Source of the DNA: Chloroflexota bacterium
GTDB lineage: Bacteria; Chloroflexota; Anaerolineae; Anaerolineales; Villigracilaceae
Direction of reading: 5' to 3'
Length of the DNA: 5,245 nt
Assembly (NCBI GenBank): GCA_021796155.1
Contig: JAJYOO010000215.1
Location: forward strand, 1 to 5,245
Under the pieces are notes generated by a model. That model was not told the origin of the DNA and did not search any database. It saw only the letters and a program-made list of their open reading frames with translations. Each line of letters begins with the position of its first letter. Within the stretch, counting starts at the first letter, position 1. Below, one piece after another: positions 1-5,203 of this stretch. The translations under genes and the position numbers were made by a program.

Positions 1-760
1 TGAGATCGTGCGCCGCATTGCATCTATCCGAAATATCGAAGAAGTGAGTCTAACCACTAATGCCATGTTGCTGGAAAGATTGGCTCAACCTCTTGCCGAT
101 GCAGGACTGACGCGCGTTAACATCAGCCTGGATTCTTTGGATGCCGATAAATTCAGACGGATCACGCGCGGGGGAGATTTGAACCGCGTCTGGAGGGGGA
201 TCGCAGCCGCCGAACATGCGCATCTTACGCCGCTCAAGCTGAATACCGTTATCGTGCGCGGACTCAACGCTGACGAATTGCCCGCGCTTGCAAACCTGAC
301 GATGGAGAATAACTGGCATGTGCGCTTCATTGAAATCATGCCGATTGGCAACGCGCAGGATTGGGGCGAAGGTTTCCCCGCGCCAGCTGATCGCTATTTT
401 TCAGTGCAGGAAATGCAGGCTCAACTTTCAACCTTAAATCTTCAACCTGAAACTTCTCCAATCAGCAATGGCCCTGCACGCACATTCCGCATCCCGGGCG
501 CGCTCGGCACGGTTGGATTCATCTCGCCGCTTGGCGAACACTTCTGCCGGGATTGTAATCGTCTGCGATTGACATCCGATGGAAAATTGCGTTCATGCCT
601 CGTCATTCCCGCTGAAGTATCCTTGCGCGATGCGGTACGAAGAGGACAATCGCTGGAATCATTTTTCGAGCAAGCCATCGCAAACAAACCCGAACGTCAC
701 GATATGCTCGTTGCTGTGCCTGCTGGTTCGCAGCGCGGCATGAGTCAGATAGGTGGTTGA
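1..760 (+). CDS. moaA: GTP 3',8-cyclase MoaA, C-terminal part (5' truncated by window)
   Basis: MoaA is the radical SAM enzyme that, with MoaC, turns GTP into cyclic pyranopterin monophosphate, the first step of molybdenum cofactor synthesis in the cytoplasm. The reading frame is already open at base 2, and its first residues (EIVRRIASI) fit the middle of the family, so the GTG at 8 is internal and not the start. The N-terminal radical SAM CxxxCxxC motif, and probably about 75-80 residues, lie to the left of the window. Visible hallmarks are NISLDSL in the barrel, RFIEIMPIG, and the second 4Fe-4S cluster motif C-x2-C-x13-C with Cys codons at 545, 554 and 596, which in the family binds the cluster that contacts GTP. 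The protein ends MSQIGG, the conserved Gly-Gly tail needed for activity. The stop at 758-760 is followed directly by moaD (ATG at 762), so the two are co-transcribed. The visible part looks intact. Confidence 0.96.
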   Translation, partial: EIVRRIASIRNIEEVSLTTNAMLLERLAQPLADAGLTRVNISLDSLDADKFRRITRGGDLNRVWRGIAAAEHAHLTPLKLNTVIVRGLNADELPALANLTMENNWHVRFIEIMPIGNAQDWGEGFPAPADRYFSVQEMQAQLSTLNLQPETSPISNGPARTFRIPGALGTVGFISPLGEHFCRDCNRLRLTSDGKLRSCLVIPAEVSLRDAVRRGQSLESFFEQAIANKPERHDMLVAVPAGSQRGMSQIGG

Positions 761-761
761 A

Positions 762-1064
762 ATGAATAAAGTTACAGCGCTTTTCTTCGCAACTTTGCGC
801 GACCGTATGGGAATCAAATCGGTTGAATTGCAACTTCCCCTGCGAACAGATGTGATGGGTTTCAGAAATTTGTTAATTGAAAAATATCCCGCGCTTTCAG
901 AATTAATGAATCACACCCTCGTTTCGATCAATCACGAGTATGTTTTTGATGAAACGGTCATCCCTGATGGCGCTGAGATTGCATTTTTCCACCTGTTTCT
1001 GGCGGTTAACCAACAATGGATTATCCAACTATATTCTCCATCACTGAAAATGAAATTGACTTGA
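762..1064 (+). CDS. moaD: Molybdopterin synthase small subunit MoaD, frameshifted near the 3' end as written
   Basis: MoaD is the ubiquitin-fold sulfur carrier of molybdopterin synthase: its C-terminal Gly-Gly is thiocarboxylated and donates sulfur in the MoaE active site. The ATG at 762 is chosen over the in-frame GTG at 753 because AGGTGG at 751-756 is a good ribosome binding site 5 bases upstream. The body resembles the family (FFATLRDRMG near the start, LVSINHEYV in the middle, IPDGAEIAFF near the end). The 0 frame then reads HLFLAVNQ and runs to a stop at 1062-1064, giving 100 residues without Gly-Gly and overlapping moaE by 49 bases. Reading one base back after the TTC at 987-989 gives PPVSGG and TAA at 1007-1009. 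That makes an 82-residue protein of normal length with the expected tail, ending 6 bases before moaE. Gene identity is secure; whether the frameshift is real, a sequencing indel or recoded is open. Confidence 0.9.
   Translation: MNKVTALFFATLRDRMGIKSVELQLPLRTDVMGFRNLLIEKYPALSELMNHTLVSINHEYVFDETVIPDGAEIAFFHLFLAVNQQWIIQLYSPSLKMKLT
984..1009 (+). other. Frameshift site and alternative-frame C-terminus of moaD
   Basis: The 0-frame codons are GCA TTT TTC CAC. Shifting -1 after TTC gives CCA CCT GTT TCT GGC GGT TAA (989-1009), encoding the canonical MoaD ending PPVSGG. Adding one C to the CC at 989-990 gives the same product. The T5 run (984-988) followed by CC is a plausible indel site. It is also loosely slippery, since a Phe tRNA on TTC can re-pair with TTT. 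It is not a clean X-XXY-YYZ heptamer, because the preceding base is A, and I see no obvious stimulatory hairpin after it. Confidence 0.85.
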
Positions 1065-1495
1065 ATGATCTGCTCGAACAAATCACGCTTTCATCCACGG
1101 GCGCGGCGGCCATCTTTGCTGGCATGGTGCGTGGAAGAACCTCTCGCGACAACCCGCAAAGTGCGGCGGACTTTCCGCATGAGACAGATTATCTTGAATA
1201 TGAAGCCTACAAGCCGATGGCAGAAGCAAAGATGAAACAGATTGCCGAAGAAATCCGTCAGCGTTGGGGTTGTGTCGAGGGCATTGCCATCGTCCAGCGA
1301 ATCGGACGGTTGTTTCCGCGCACGCCCACTGTGCTGATCGCCTGCACCTCCGCGCACCGGGATCAGGGCGTATTCGATGCGGCACGCTATGGCATTGATC
1401 GCTTGAAGGAAATTGTGCCTGTCTGGAAAAAAGAAGTCGGCCCTGACGGTGAAGAATGGGTGGAAGGGGATTACATTCCAAAGCCCGCTGAATAA
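1016..1495 (+). CDS. moaE: Molybdopterin synthase catalytic subunit MoaE
   Basis: MoaE binds cyclic pyranopterin monophosphate and, using sulfur delivered by the MoaD C-terminus, forms the dithiolene of molybdopterin; the active complex is a MoaE dimer with two MoaD. The 159-residue product is of usual length. Visible family signatures are GAAAIFAGMVR (residues 29-39), the LEYEAY..MA block (60-69), RIGRLFP (95-101), SAHRD (112-116, the conserved His-Arg) and DRLKEIVPVWKKE (128-140). The last contains K131 and K138/K139, matching the catalytic lysines of E. coli MoaE (K119, K126). The ATG at 1016 lies 6 bases after the frame-corrected moaD stop. There is no strong separate ribosome binding site beyond GGCGG (1001-1005) inside the moaD end, suggesting coupling to moaD translation. 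If moaD really terminates at 1064, this coupling would be disturbed. The gene itself shows no damage. Confidence 0.96.
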   Translation: MDYPTIFSITENEIDLNDLLEQITLSSTGAAAIFAGMVRGRTSRDNPQSAADFPHETDYLEYEAYKPMAEAKMKQIAEEIRQRWGCVEGIAIVQRIGRLFPRTPTVLIACTSAHRDQGVFDAARYGIDRLKEIVPVWKKEVGPDGEEWVEGDYIPKPAE

Positions 1496-1502
1496 CGATT
1501 CG

Positions 1503-1516
1503 GTGATATTCATCAC
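1503..1516. promoter_or_regulatory. CRP/FNR-type operator-like palindrome
   Basis: GTGAT-ATTC-ATCAC is a perfect 5-base inverted repeat with a 4-base spacer. It has the geometry of FNR boxes (TTGAT-N4-ATCAA, differing only at the outermost base of each arm) and also contains GTGA-N6-TCAC, the CRP core. It abuts the -35 element of the candidate promoter. If transcription starts about 6-7 bases after the -10 element, the palindrome centre (1509.5) falls near -41.5, the class II activator position. Seen: the palindrome and its spacing. Inferred: binding by a CRP/FNR-family regulator. Confidence 0.55.
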
Positions 1517-1545
1517 TGGACAGTTGTTATCCGATTTGCTACATT
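1517..1545 (+). promoter_or_regulatory. Candidate sigma70-type promoter for the lipoprotein-kinase-regulator operon
   Basis: TGGACA at 1517-1522 matches the -35 consensus at 5 of 6 positions. A 17-base spacer leads to TACATT at 1540-1545, matching the -10 consensus at 4 of 6. The expected start is near 1551, only about 14 bases before the ATG, but this still leaves the AAAGG ribosome binding site (1554-1558) in the leader. It lies in the only sizeable gap (69 bases) between moaE and the signalling genes, which supports a separate transcription unit, although read-through from moaE is possible because no terminator is visible. Confidence 0.5.
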
Positions 1546-1564
1546 CACAGGGAAAAGGCCTGAC

Positions 1565-2485
1565 ATGAAGAAAATATTTTTTCTGTTGATTTCTATACTA
1601 CTCGTTTCGTGCGCAACGAAGCTGCAAACGAAAGTCGCGGGAAACGTGGATTTAAACAACCTCCAGCCTCTACCCACGCCGGCAGGATATGAAGCGGTTC
1701 CACTGCGCGTTGCGGTTGCGGCGGTTATCTCACCCGAAGGCACACTCGAATCATATTCCCCGTTTCTACAATATCTTCAAACAAAACTCAATCGCCCTGT
1801 GGAACTCGTACAGCGCCGCACTTACCTGGAAATCAATGATTTGATCGAACACGGCGAGGTGGATCTGGCGTTTGTCTGCACCAGTGCTTACGTGCAGGGA
1901 CACGACTCTTTCGGCCTGGAATTGCTGGCCGCACCGCAGGTACAGGGCAAAACCACCTATAACTCACTACTGATTGTGCCAATCAGTAGTCCGGCTCAAA
2001 GCATGTCCGACCTGCGCGGCAAGGTCTTTGCCTTCACCGATCCCATTTCGCTTACTGGACGTGTCTATCCGACTTCTCTGGTTCAGCAGCTTGGCTCCAC
2101 CCCCGAAGCGTTTTTTGCGCGTACGTTCTTTACCTACAGCCACGATCAAGCCATTCGAGCGGTGGCAAGCGGGCTGGCAGATGGAGCCGCCATCGATTCG
2201 CTTGTCTTCGAGTTTGCTCTTAGTCGTGATCCGTCTCTGAAGGATAAAGTCCGCGTCATCCAAACATCACCTGATTTCGGAATCCCGCCTGTGGTGATTA
2301 GCCCGTTTATCCGCCCTCAAGTCAAAGATGAATTGCAATCGCTCCTGCTCAACATGGCAGACGATCCTGCTGCCCGCGAGGCATTGTCTGCCCTGGGAGT
2401 GGATCGCTTTGTTCTGATTGACGACAGCGCTTATGGAAGTGTACGCGCCTTGGTGGGGGCAATTCCGGTTCCAACAACCCCATGA
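1565..2485 (+). CDS. PhnD-family solute-binding lipoprotein, probable ligand sensor for the adjacent kinase
   Basis: This 306-residue protein begins MKKIFFLLISILLVSC, a lipoprotein signal peptide with lipobox LVSC. Cys16 would be lipidated, anchoring the protein to the outer face of the cytoplasmic membrane. A Pro-rich linker (about residues 30-45) precedes the phosphonate-binding-type periplasmic domain (about 46-290). Family-like blocks are LRVAVAAVISPEG (47-59), the SPFLQYLQTKLNRPVELV stretch (65-82), GEVDLAFVCTSAYV (97-110), SLTGRVYPTSLV (162-173) and HDQAIRAVASGLADGAAIDSL (193-213). Cys105 is the only cysteine in the mature protein. No permease or ATPase gene is adjacent. Instead the stop overlaps the kinase start (ATGA, 2482-2485), so the protein more likely presents a ligand to the kinase than feeds a transporter. 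Known parallels are AioX with AioS/AioR (arsenite) and the binding domain of TtrS (tetrathionate). The ligand here cannot be read from sequence. AAAGG at 1554-1558, six bases upstream, supports the ATG at 1565. Confidence 0.85.
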   Translation: MKKIFFLLISILLVSCATKLQTKVAGNVDLNNLQPLPTPAGYEAVPLRVAVAAVISPEGTLESYSPFLQYLQTKLNRPVELVQRRTYLEINDLIEHGEVDLAFVCTSAYVQGHDSFGLELLAAPQVQGKTTYNSLLIVPISSPAQSMSDLRGKVFAFTDPISLTGRVYPTSLVQQLGSTPEAFFARTFFTYSHDQAIRAVASGLADGAAIDSLVFEFALSRDPSLKDKVRVIQTSPDFGIPPVVISPFIRPQVKDELQSLLLNMADDPAAREALSALGVDRFVLIDDSAYGSVRALVGAIPVPTTP

Positions 2486-3930
2486 TATTTCAGAAACTTA
2501 TTCAGCGGTTTTGGGCCATTGCAGGTGCGGTCAGCATCCGCACCAAAATTCTCGGCATCGTGCTGGGACTGGTCGTGCTTTTTGGGGGCGTTGCCATCAT
2601 CCAGGCGCGCAATACATTGACTGCCAGTATGACCGCACAACTTGAAGAACAAAGTGTTTCGATCTCGCGCGACCTTGCGGCACGTTCCACCGATCCGATT
2701 CTGCTTAATGACCTGCTGCGTCTGCACGACCTTTTGGATGAAACGATTGCCAACAACCCGAATGTGCGTTATGCCTTTCTCGTTGATGCGCATGGACAGG
2801 TAATTGTGAATACCTTTCAAGGCGGGTTTCCTCCCAACCTTTTGTCCCTCAACTCTGTCCAGCCGAATGAACATCATCACACCGTTTTGATCCAGACTGA
2901 CGAAGGACTGATATGGGATACAGCCGTGCCTATTCTCGATGGAAAAATCGGCACGGCTCGTATCGGACTTTCAGATGCTTCCATGCGAACGGCAGTCTCC
3001 ACGCTGACAGTGCAGTTTTTGCTCACAATCATACTTGTTTCAGCAATAGGCATTCTGGTCGCGGCGTTATTGACGTGGATTCTGACGCGCCCCATTCTCT
3101 CCCTAGCAAATGCAACACAGGCCGTTGCCAAAGGTGATTTTTCCCCGCGCGTTACACGTTGGGCAAATGACGAGCTTGGCGACCTGGCAGATGCCTTTAA
3201 TATCATGACGGAAGAATTGGCGCGCACCGATGAACTGCGTCGCGAACGGGAAGTTTTGCGGCGCCAATTACTGGAAAAAGTAATTAGCACACAGGAAGAT
3301 GAGCGCCGTCGCATCGCACGCGAACTTCATGACTCTACCTCTCAAAGCCTGACCTCGCTGATCGTCGGTCTGCGCATGATGGAAACACAATGTGCCCAAT
3401 GTGCATCACAGACGAAAGCCACTGACCTGCGTCAGGTCGCCTCACGGACGCTCGATGAAGTTCACGATTTATCCATGCGCCTGCGTCCGCGCGCGCTGGA
3501 TGATCTCGGTCTGGCGGCCGCTTTGGAGCGCCTTGCTTCTGAATGGCAGAACCGGCACAAGATTCCCCTGGATGTTGTTATTCAACTCAGCGAACGGCTG
3601 CCGGGCGAAGTGGAAACTGCGCTATATCGCATTGTTCAGGAGGCCTTGACGAACATCGCCCGTCATGCGCACGCAAAGTTTGCCAGCATCCTGGTTGAGA
3701 AACACGGCGATACGGTTCGCACGATTGTGGAGGATGACGGCATTGGTTTTGATGTCCTTACGAATCACGGAGAACGGCATCTCGGGCTCCTCGGAATGCG
3801 CGAACGCGCAGAACTATTGAATGGGAGCCTCACAATCGAATCCAACCCTGAACATGGCACAAGTGTGTTTATTGAAATTCCATTGGTTCCCATTCCAAGC
3901 GCAAACAATGTGCCGGGAGCAAAATCGTGA
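2482..3930 (+). CDS. NarX-like membrane sensor histidine kinase (HisKA_3 family)
   Basis: This 482-residue integral membrane kinase should phosphorylate the regulator encoded next to it. In order: a short cytoplasmic N-terminus; TM1 (about 22-42); an extracytoplasmic sensor of about 130 residues (43-175), with NVRYAFLVDAHGQVIVNTF and IGTARIGLS blocks reminiscent of Cache/PAS-like folds; TM2 (about 177-201); HAMP (about 201-253, with P204 and DELGDLADAFNIM); a coiled linker; and HisKA_3 with phospho-acceptor H283 in RIARELHDSTSQSL. The HATPase domain follows, with the N box EALTNIARHAHA (N391), the G1 box EDDGIGFD (417-424), the G2 region HLGLLGMRERA (433-443) and HGTSVFIEIPL (458-468). All catalytic elements are present. 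A CAQC motif (C304, C307, the only cysteines) lies at the hairpin turn of the dimerisation domain, an unusual and possibly redox-sensitive feature. No clear ribosome binding site is adjacent, so translation is probably coupled to the lipoprotein through ATGA. Confidence 0.94.
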   Translation: MIFQKLIQRFWAIAGAVSIRTKILGIVLGLVVLFGGVAIIQARNTLTASMTAQLEEQSVSISRDLAARSTDPILLNDLLRLHDLLDETIANNPNVRYAFLVDAHGQVIVNTFQGGFPPNLLSLNSVQPNEHHHTVLIQTDEGLIWDTAVPILDGKIGTARIGLSDASMRTAVSTLTVQFLLTIILVSAIGILVAALLTWILTRPILSLANATQAVAKGDFSPRVTRWANDELGDLADAFNIMTEELARTDELRREREVLRRQLLEKVISTQEDERRRIARELHDSTSQSLTSLIVGLRMMETQCAQCASQTKATDLRQVASRTLDEVHDLSMRLRPRALDDLGLAAALERLASEWQNRHKIPLDVVIQLSERLPGEVETALYRIVQEALTNIARHAHAKFASILVEKHGDTVRTIVEDDGIGFDVLTNHGERHLGLLGMRERAELLNGSLTIESNPEHGTSVFIEIPLVPIPSANNVPGAKS

Positions 3931-4586
3931 ATCACGTTCCACGCATTCTCCTTGCCGATGATCATGCTGTTTTGCGTTCTGGTCTGCGCCTCCTGCTAAC
4001 CAGCCAAAACGAATTTGAAGTTATCGGTGAGGCATCCAACGGTATCGAAACCCTTACGCTTGCTGAACAACTTCAACCCGATTTGATCCTGCTGGACTTA
4101 AGTATGCCCTCTCTCGGCGGACTGGATGCGTTGCCCACTTTACGGAAGCTTGTTCCGTCGGCGCGTATCCTCATCCTGACCATGCACGATGATCCGCAAT
4201 ATTTGCGCCAGGCTCTCAAACAGGGAGCGAGCGGATATGTGCTGAAAAAAGCCGCCGATGCCGAATTGCTTTCTGCCATGCGCGCGGTGCTGCACGGTGA
4301 AGTGTATGTGCATCCATCCATGACGCGCGTTTTATTGGAAGACATGCTTCCCCAGTCACAATCCACATCTGATGAATCTATGTGGGAGGCTTTAAGCGAG
4401 CGCGAACAGGAAGTTCTGAAAATGGTGGCGCTTGGCCATACCAGCGCCGAGATCGCCGGGCAACTTAATCTGAGCACGAAGACAGTTGAAACTTATCGAG
4501 CGCGAGGGATGGAGAAACTTGGCCTGCGAACTCGTGCTGCATTGGTAAAGTTTGCATTGCAGGAAGGGTTAATAAAGAAGGATTGA
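3927..4586 (+). CDS. NarL/FixJ-family response regulator with LuxR-type HTH
   Basis: This 219-residue cytoplasmic transcription factor is the presumed phosphorylation target of the upstream kinase. The receiver domain (about 5-120) has the acidic pair D11/D12, phospho-acceptor D57 in LLDLSMP, T85 in ILTMHD and K107 in YVLKKA, so it should be phosphorylatable. After a linker (about 130-152), the LuxR-type helix-turn-helix (about 154-217) carries LSEREQEVLKMVALGHTSAEIA and LNLSTKTVETYRARGMEKLGL. The start is the GTG at 3927, which overlaps the kinase stop (GTGA). GGGAG at 3915-3919, seven bases upstream, is a fair ribosome binding site. It is the last gene of the operon. No intrinsic terminator is evident in the 100 bases after the stop. 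Target promoters are unknown; a role in controlling an anaerobic respiratory or molybdoenzyme gene set is inference from the neighbours. Confidence 0.95.
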   Translation: MNHVPRILLADDHAVLRSGLRLLLTSQNEFEVIGEASNGIETLTLAEQLQPDLILLDLSMPSLGGLDALPTLRKLVPSARILILTMHDDPQYLRQALKQGASGYVLKKAADAELLSAMRAVLHGEVYVHPSMTRVLLEDMLPQSQSTSDESMWEALSEREQEVLKMVALGHTSAEIAGQLNLSTKTVETYRARGMEKLGLRTRAALVKFALQEGLIKKD

Positions 4587-4607
4587 ACGAGTCTGGTTTG
4601 GGTGCAA

Positions 4608-4623
4608 TAAATTTTCGAAAATA
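4608..4623 (+). repeat. Left copy of a 16-base direct repeat
   Basis: TAAATTTTCGAAAATA matches 4901-4916 at 15 of 16 positions, the difference being T versus A at the sixth base. It contains the perfect palindrome ATTTTCGAAAAT (4611-4622). It lies between the response regulator stop and the transposase remnant and forms the left bracket of that remnant. Confidence 0.8.
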
Positions 4624-4702
4624 AGAACCGCCGACCGAATTAGCAGTTCTTGCCTCAACTCTGTTAACGACGAATTGAAAATTCAAATGTAATGGGAGCG
4701 GT

Positions 4703-4860
4703 ATGAATGACAATATTCTTCTCTGGGTTGAAAAGCATATCAAGCTATGGTCAAAACCCGCAACTCCGGTCTTGATCTCTGGTCTCTTTACCGACCTGGC
4801 GCGTAGCCGTACCGATCTGATCCTGGAGAATGCTCGCTGCGCCAGCAACTCATCGTTTTG
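4703..4860 (+). pseudogene. N-terminal remnant of an integrase-core (DDE) transposase, frameshifted
   Basis: An ATG at 4703, with GGGAG at 4694-4698, opens a frame whose product contains KLWSKPATPVLISGLF and then DLARSRTDLILENA. That resembles the N-terminus of integrase-core transposases, in which LENA is usually followed by LRQQLIVL and a basic stretch. Here the 0 frame instead reads RCASNSSF and ends at a stop by 4903. A second frame from 4837 to 4860 reads exactly LRQQLIVL, so about one base has been lost (or two gained) near 4835-4836. After IVL the resemblance stops in every frame, and the catalytic DDE domain is absent. The piece is therefore a non-functional scar of an insertion sequence. 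Family assignment rests on pattern memory of this motif, and the exact IS family cannot be stated. No terminal inverted repeats were recognised. Confidence 0.72.
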
Positions 4861-4900
4861 GATCAAGCCTCATCTCTCCCCCTTTCCTATTTCAATAATT

Positions 4901-4916
4901 TAAATATTCGAAAATA
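4901..4916 (+). repeat. Right copy of a 16-base direct repeat
   Basis: TAAATATTCGAAAATA is the partner of 4608-4623 (15 of 16 identical) and lies just past the end of the transposase remnant. This copy also sits inside a 7-base inverted repeat, AAATATT-CGAA-AATATTT (4902-4919). Possible explanations are a target-site duplication around the lost element, a duplicated insertion hotspot, or two copies of a DNA-binding site. Confidence 0.8.
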
Positions 4917-4983
4917 TTTGATGGATAAACGAAGTAGCCACGACAAGCCTTGTTTATTAAAAAGTTAAATCTCAAAACATCTA

Positions 4984-4992
4984 TGGTATGAT
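4984..4992 (+). promoter_or_regulatory. Extended -10 promoter for the B12 riboswitch transcript
   Basis: TGG-TATGAT is an extended -10 element: TG one base upstream of a hexamer that matches TATAAT at 5 of 6. No good -35 is present at 16-18 bases (GTTAAA at 4964-4969 matches only 3 of 6), as is common for extended -10 promoters. The predicted start near 4999 would give a transcript that begins just before the riboswitch, which supports the call. Confidence 0.6.
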
Positions 4993-5002
4993 GCAGGCTT
5001 AC

Positions 5003-5190
5003 AACTAAATAGTTCCCAAGACGACCCGATGGCCCGGATGCCAGGGCGTAAAGGTGGAAGCTGGTGCAAGTCCAGCGCTGTGCCGCAACTGTAAGTTGGT
5101 TCGCCAACAAGCCAGGACACCTATCTCAGGAACGCTCATCCAATCCCTTCTCGCCGCAAGGAGGTGGAGCATGTAATTGCATCCATGGTG
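5003..5190 (+). promoter_or_regulatory. Cobalamin (B12) riboswitch, aptamer plus P13-like hairpin
   Basis: This RNA leader binds a cobalamin and controls the gene downstream. Diagnostic parts in order: GGTGGAAG (5053-5060); the P5 hairpin GCTGG/CCAGC (5060-5064 with 5072-5076) closing loop TGCAAGT; the core GCTGTGCCGCAACTGTAA (5077-5094); a side hairpin GTTGG-TTCG-CCAAC (5095-5108); and the B12 box AGCCAGGACACC (5110-5121). Downstream, bases 5164-5168 can pair with 5182-5186. The loop of that hairpin carries TTGCA (5177-5181), the exact complement of TGCAA in L5 (5065-5069), which fits the L5-L13 kissing contact typical of this class. The 5' boundary is approximate. The regulated gene, read rightward, lies outside the window; candidates known for this class are B12 uptake, B12 synthesis or B12-independent isozymes. 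Confidence 0.93.
5158..5176 (+). promoter_or_regulatory. Very strong Shine-Dalgarno followed by a start-stop (ATG TAA)
   Basis: AAGGAGGTG (5158-5166) complements nine bases of the 16S rRNA 3' end and is spaced correctly from ATG at 5171-5173, which is followed at once by TAA (5174-5176). Its GTGGA portion forms one arm of the P13-like hairpin, so B12 binding would be expected to hide it. An in-frame TTG at 5177 begins a frame that stays open to the window edge, but it runs through the terminator hairpin and is not a convincing gene. Confidence 0.5.
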
Positions 5191-5203
5191 TGTTTTACTT
5201 CTT

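Larger units (their letters stand above)
4587..4983. other. Intergenic stretch without an intact gene
   Basis: Between the response regulator stop and the riboswitch promoter I find no complete gene on either strand. The stretch holds a transposase remnant, two 16-base direct repeats and AT-rich sequence. A weak inverted repeat AAGAAC/GTTCTT (4623-4628 and 4646-4651, 17-base loop) has no T-run and is not a convincing terminator. Minus-strand open frames here have no supporting motif. Confidence 0.7.

Noticed and set aside
8..10. GTG as the start of a 250-residue protein
   Set aside because: The frame is open to the left edge and the residues at the start match the interior of MoaA, so the gene is cut by the window.
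984..990. Classical programmed -1 frameshift heptamer in moaD
   Set aside because: The heptamer would be A-TTT-TTC, which breaks the X-XXY rule at the first base, and no downstream stimulator is evident. Recoding is kept only as a less likely explanation.
1083..1516. Minus-strand open frames of 132-141 codons opposite moaE
   Set aside because: MoaE on the + strand has all family motifs; the antisense products show none.
2431..3314. Long minus-strand open frames (about 145-149 codons) opposite the kinase gene
   Set aside because: They are antisense to a protein with complete kinase motifs, and their translations are Ser/Arg-rich with no recognisable domain.
4623..4651. AAGAAC/GTTCTT inverted repeat as terminator of the signalling operon
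   Set aside because: The stem is six pairs with a 17-base loop and no T-run after it.
4465..4866. 133-codon minus-strand frame spanning the end of the response regulator and the intergenic region
   Set aside because: It overlaps the conserved LuxR HTH and the transposase remnant, and has no motif of its own.
4943..4953. ACAAG-C-CTTGT palindrome as a hairpin or operator
   Set aside because: A one-base loop cannot fold as a hairpin, and no regulator motif is recognised; likely chance.
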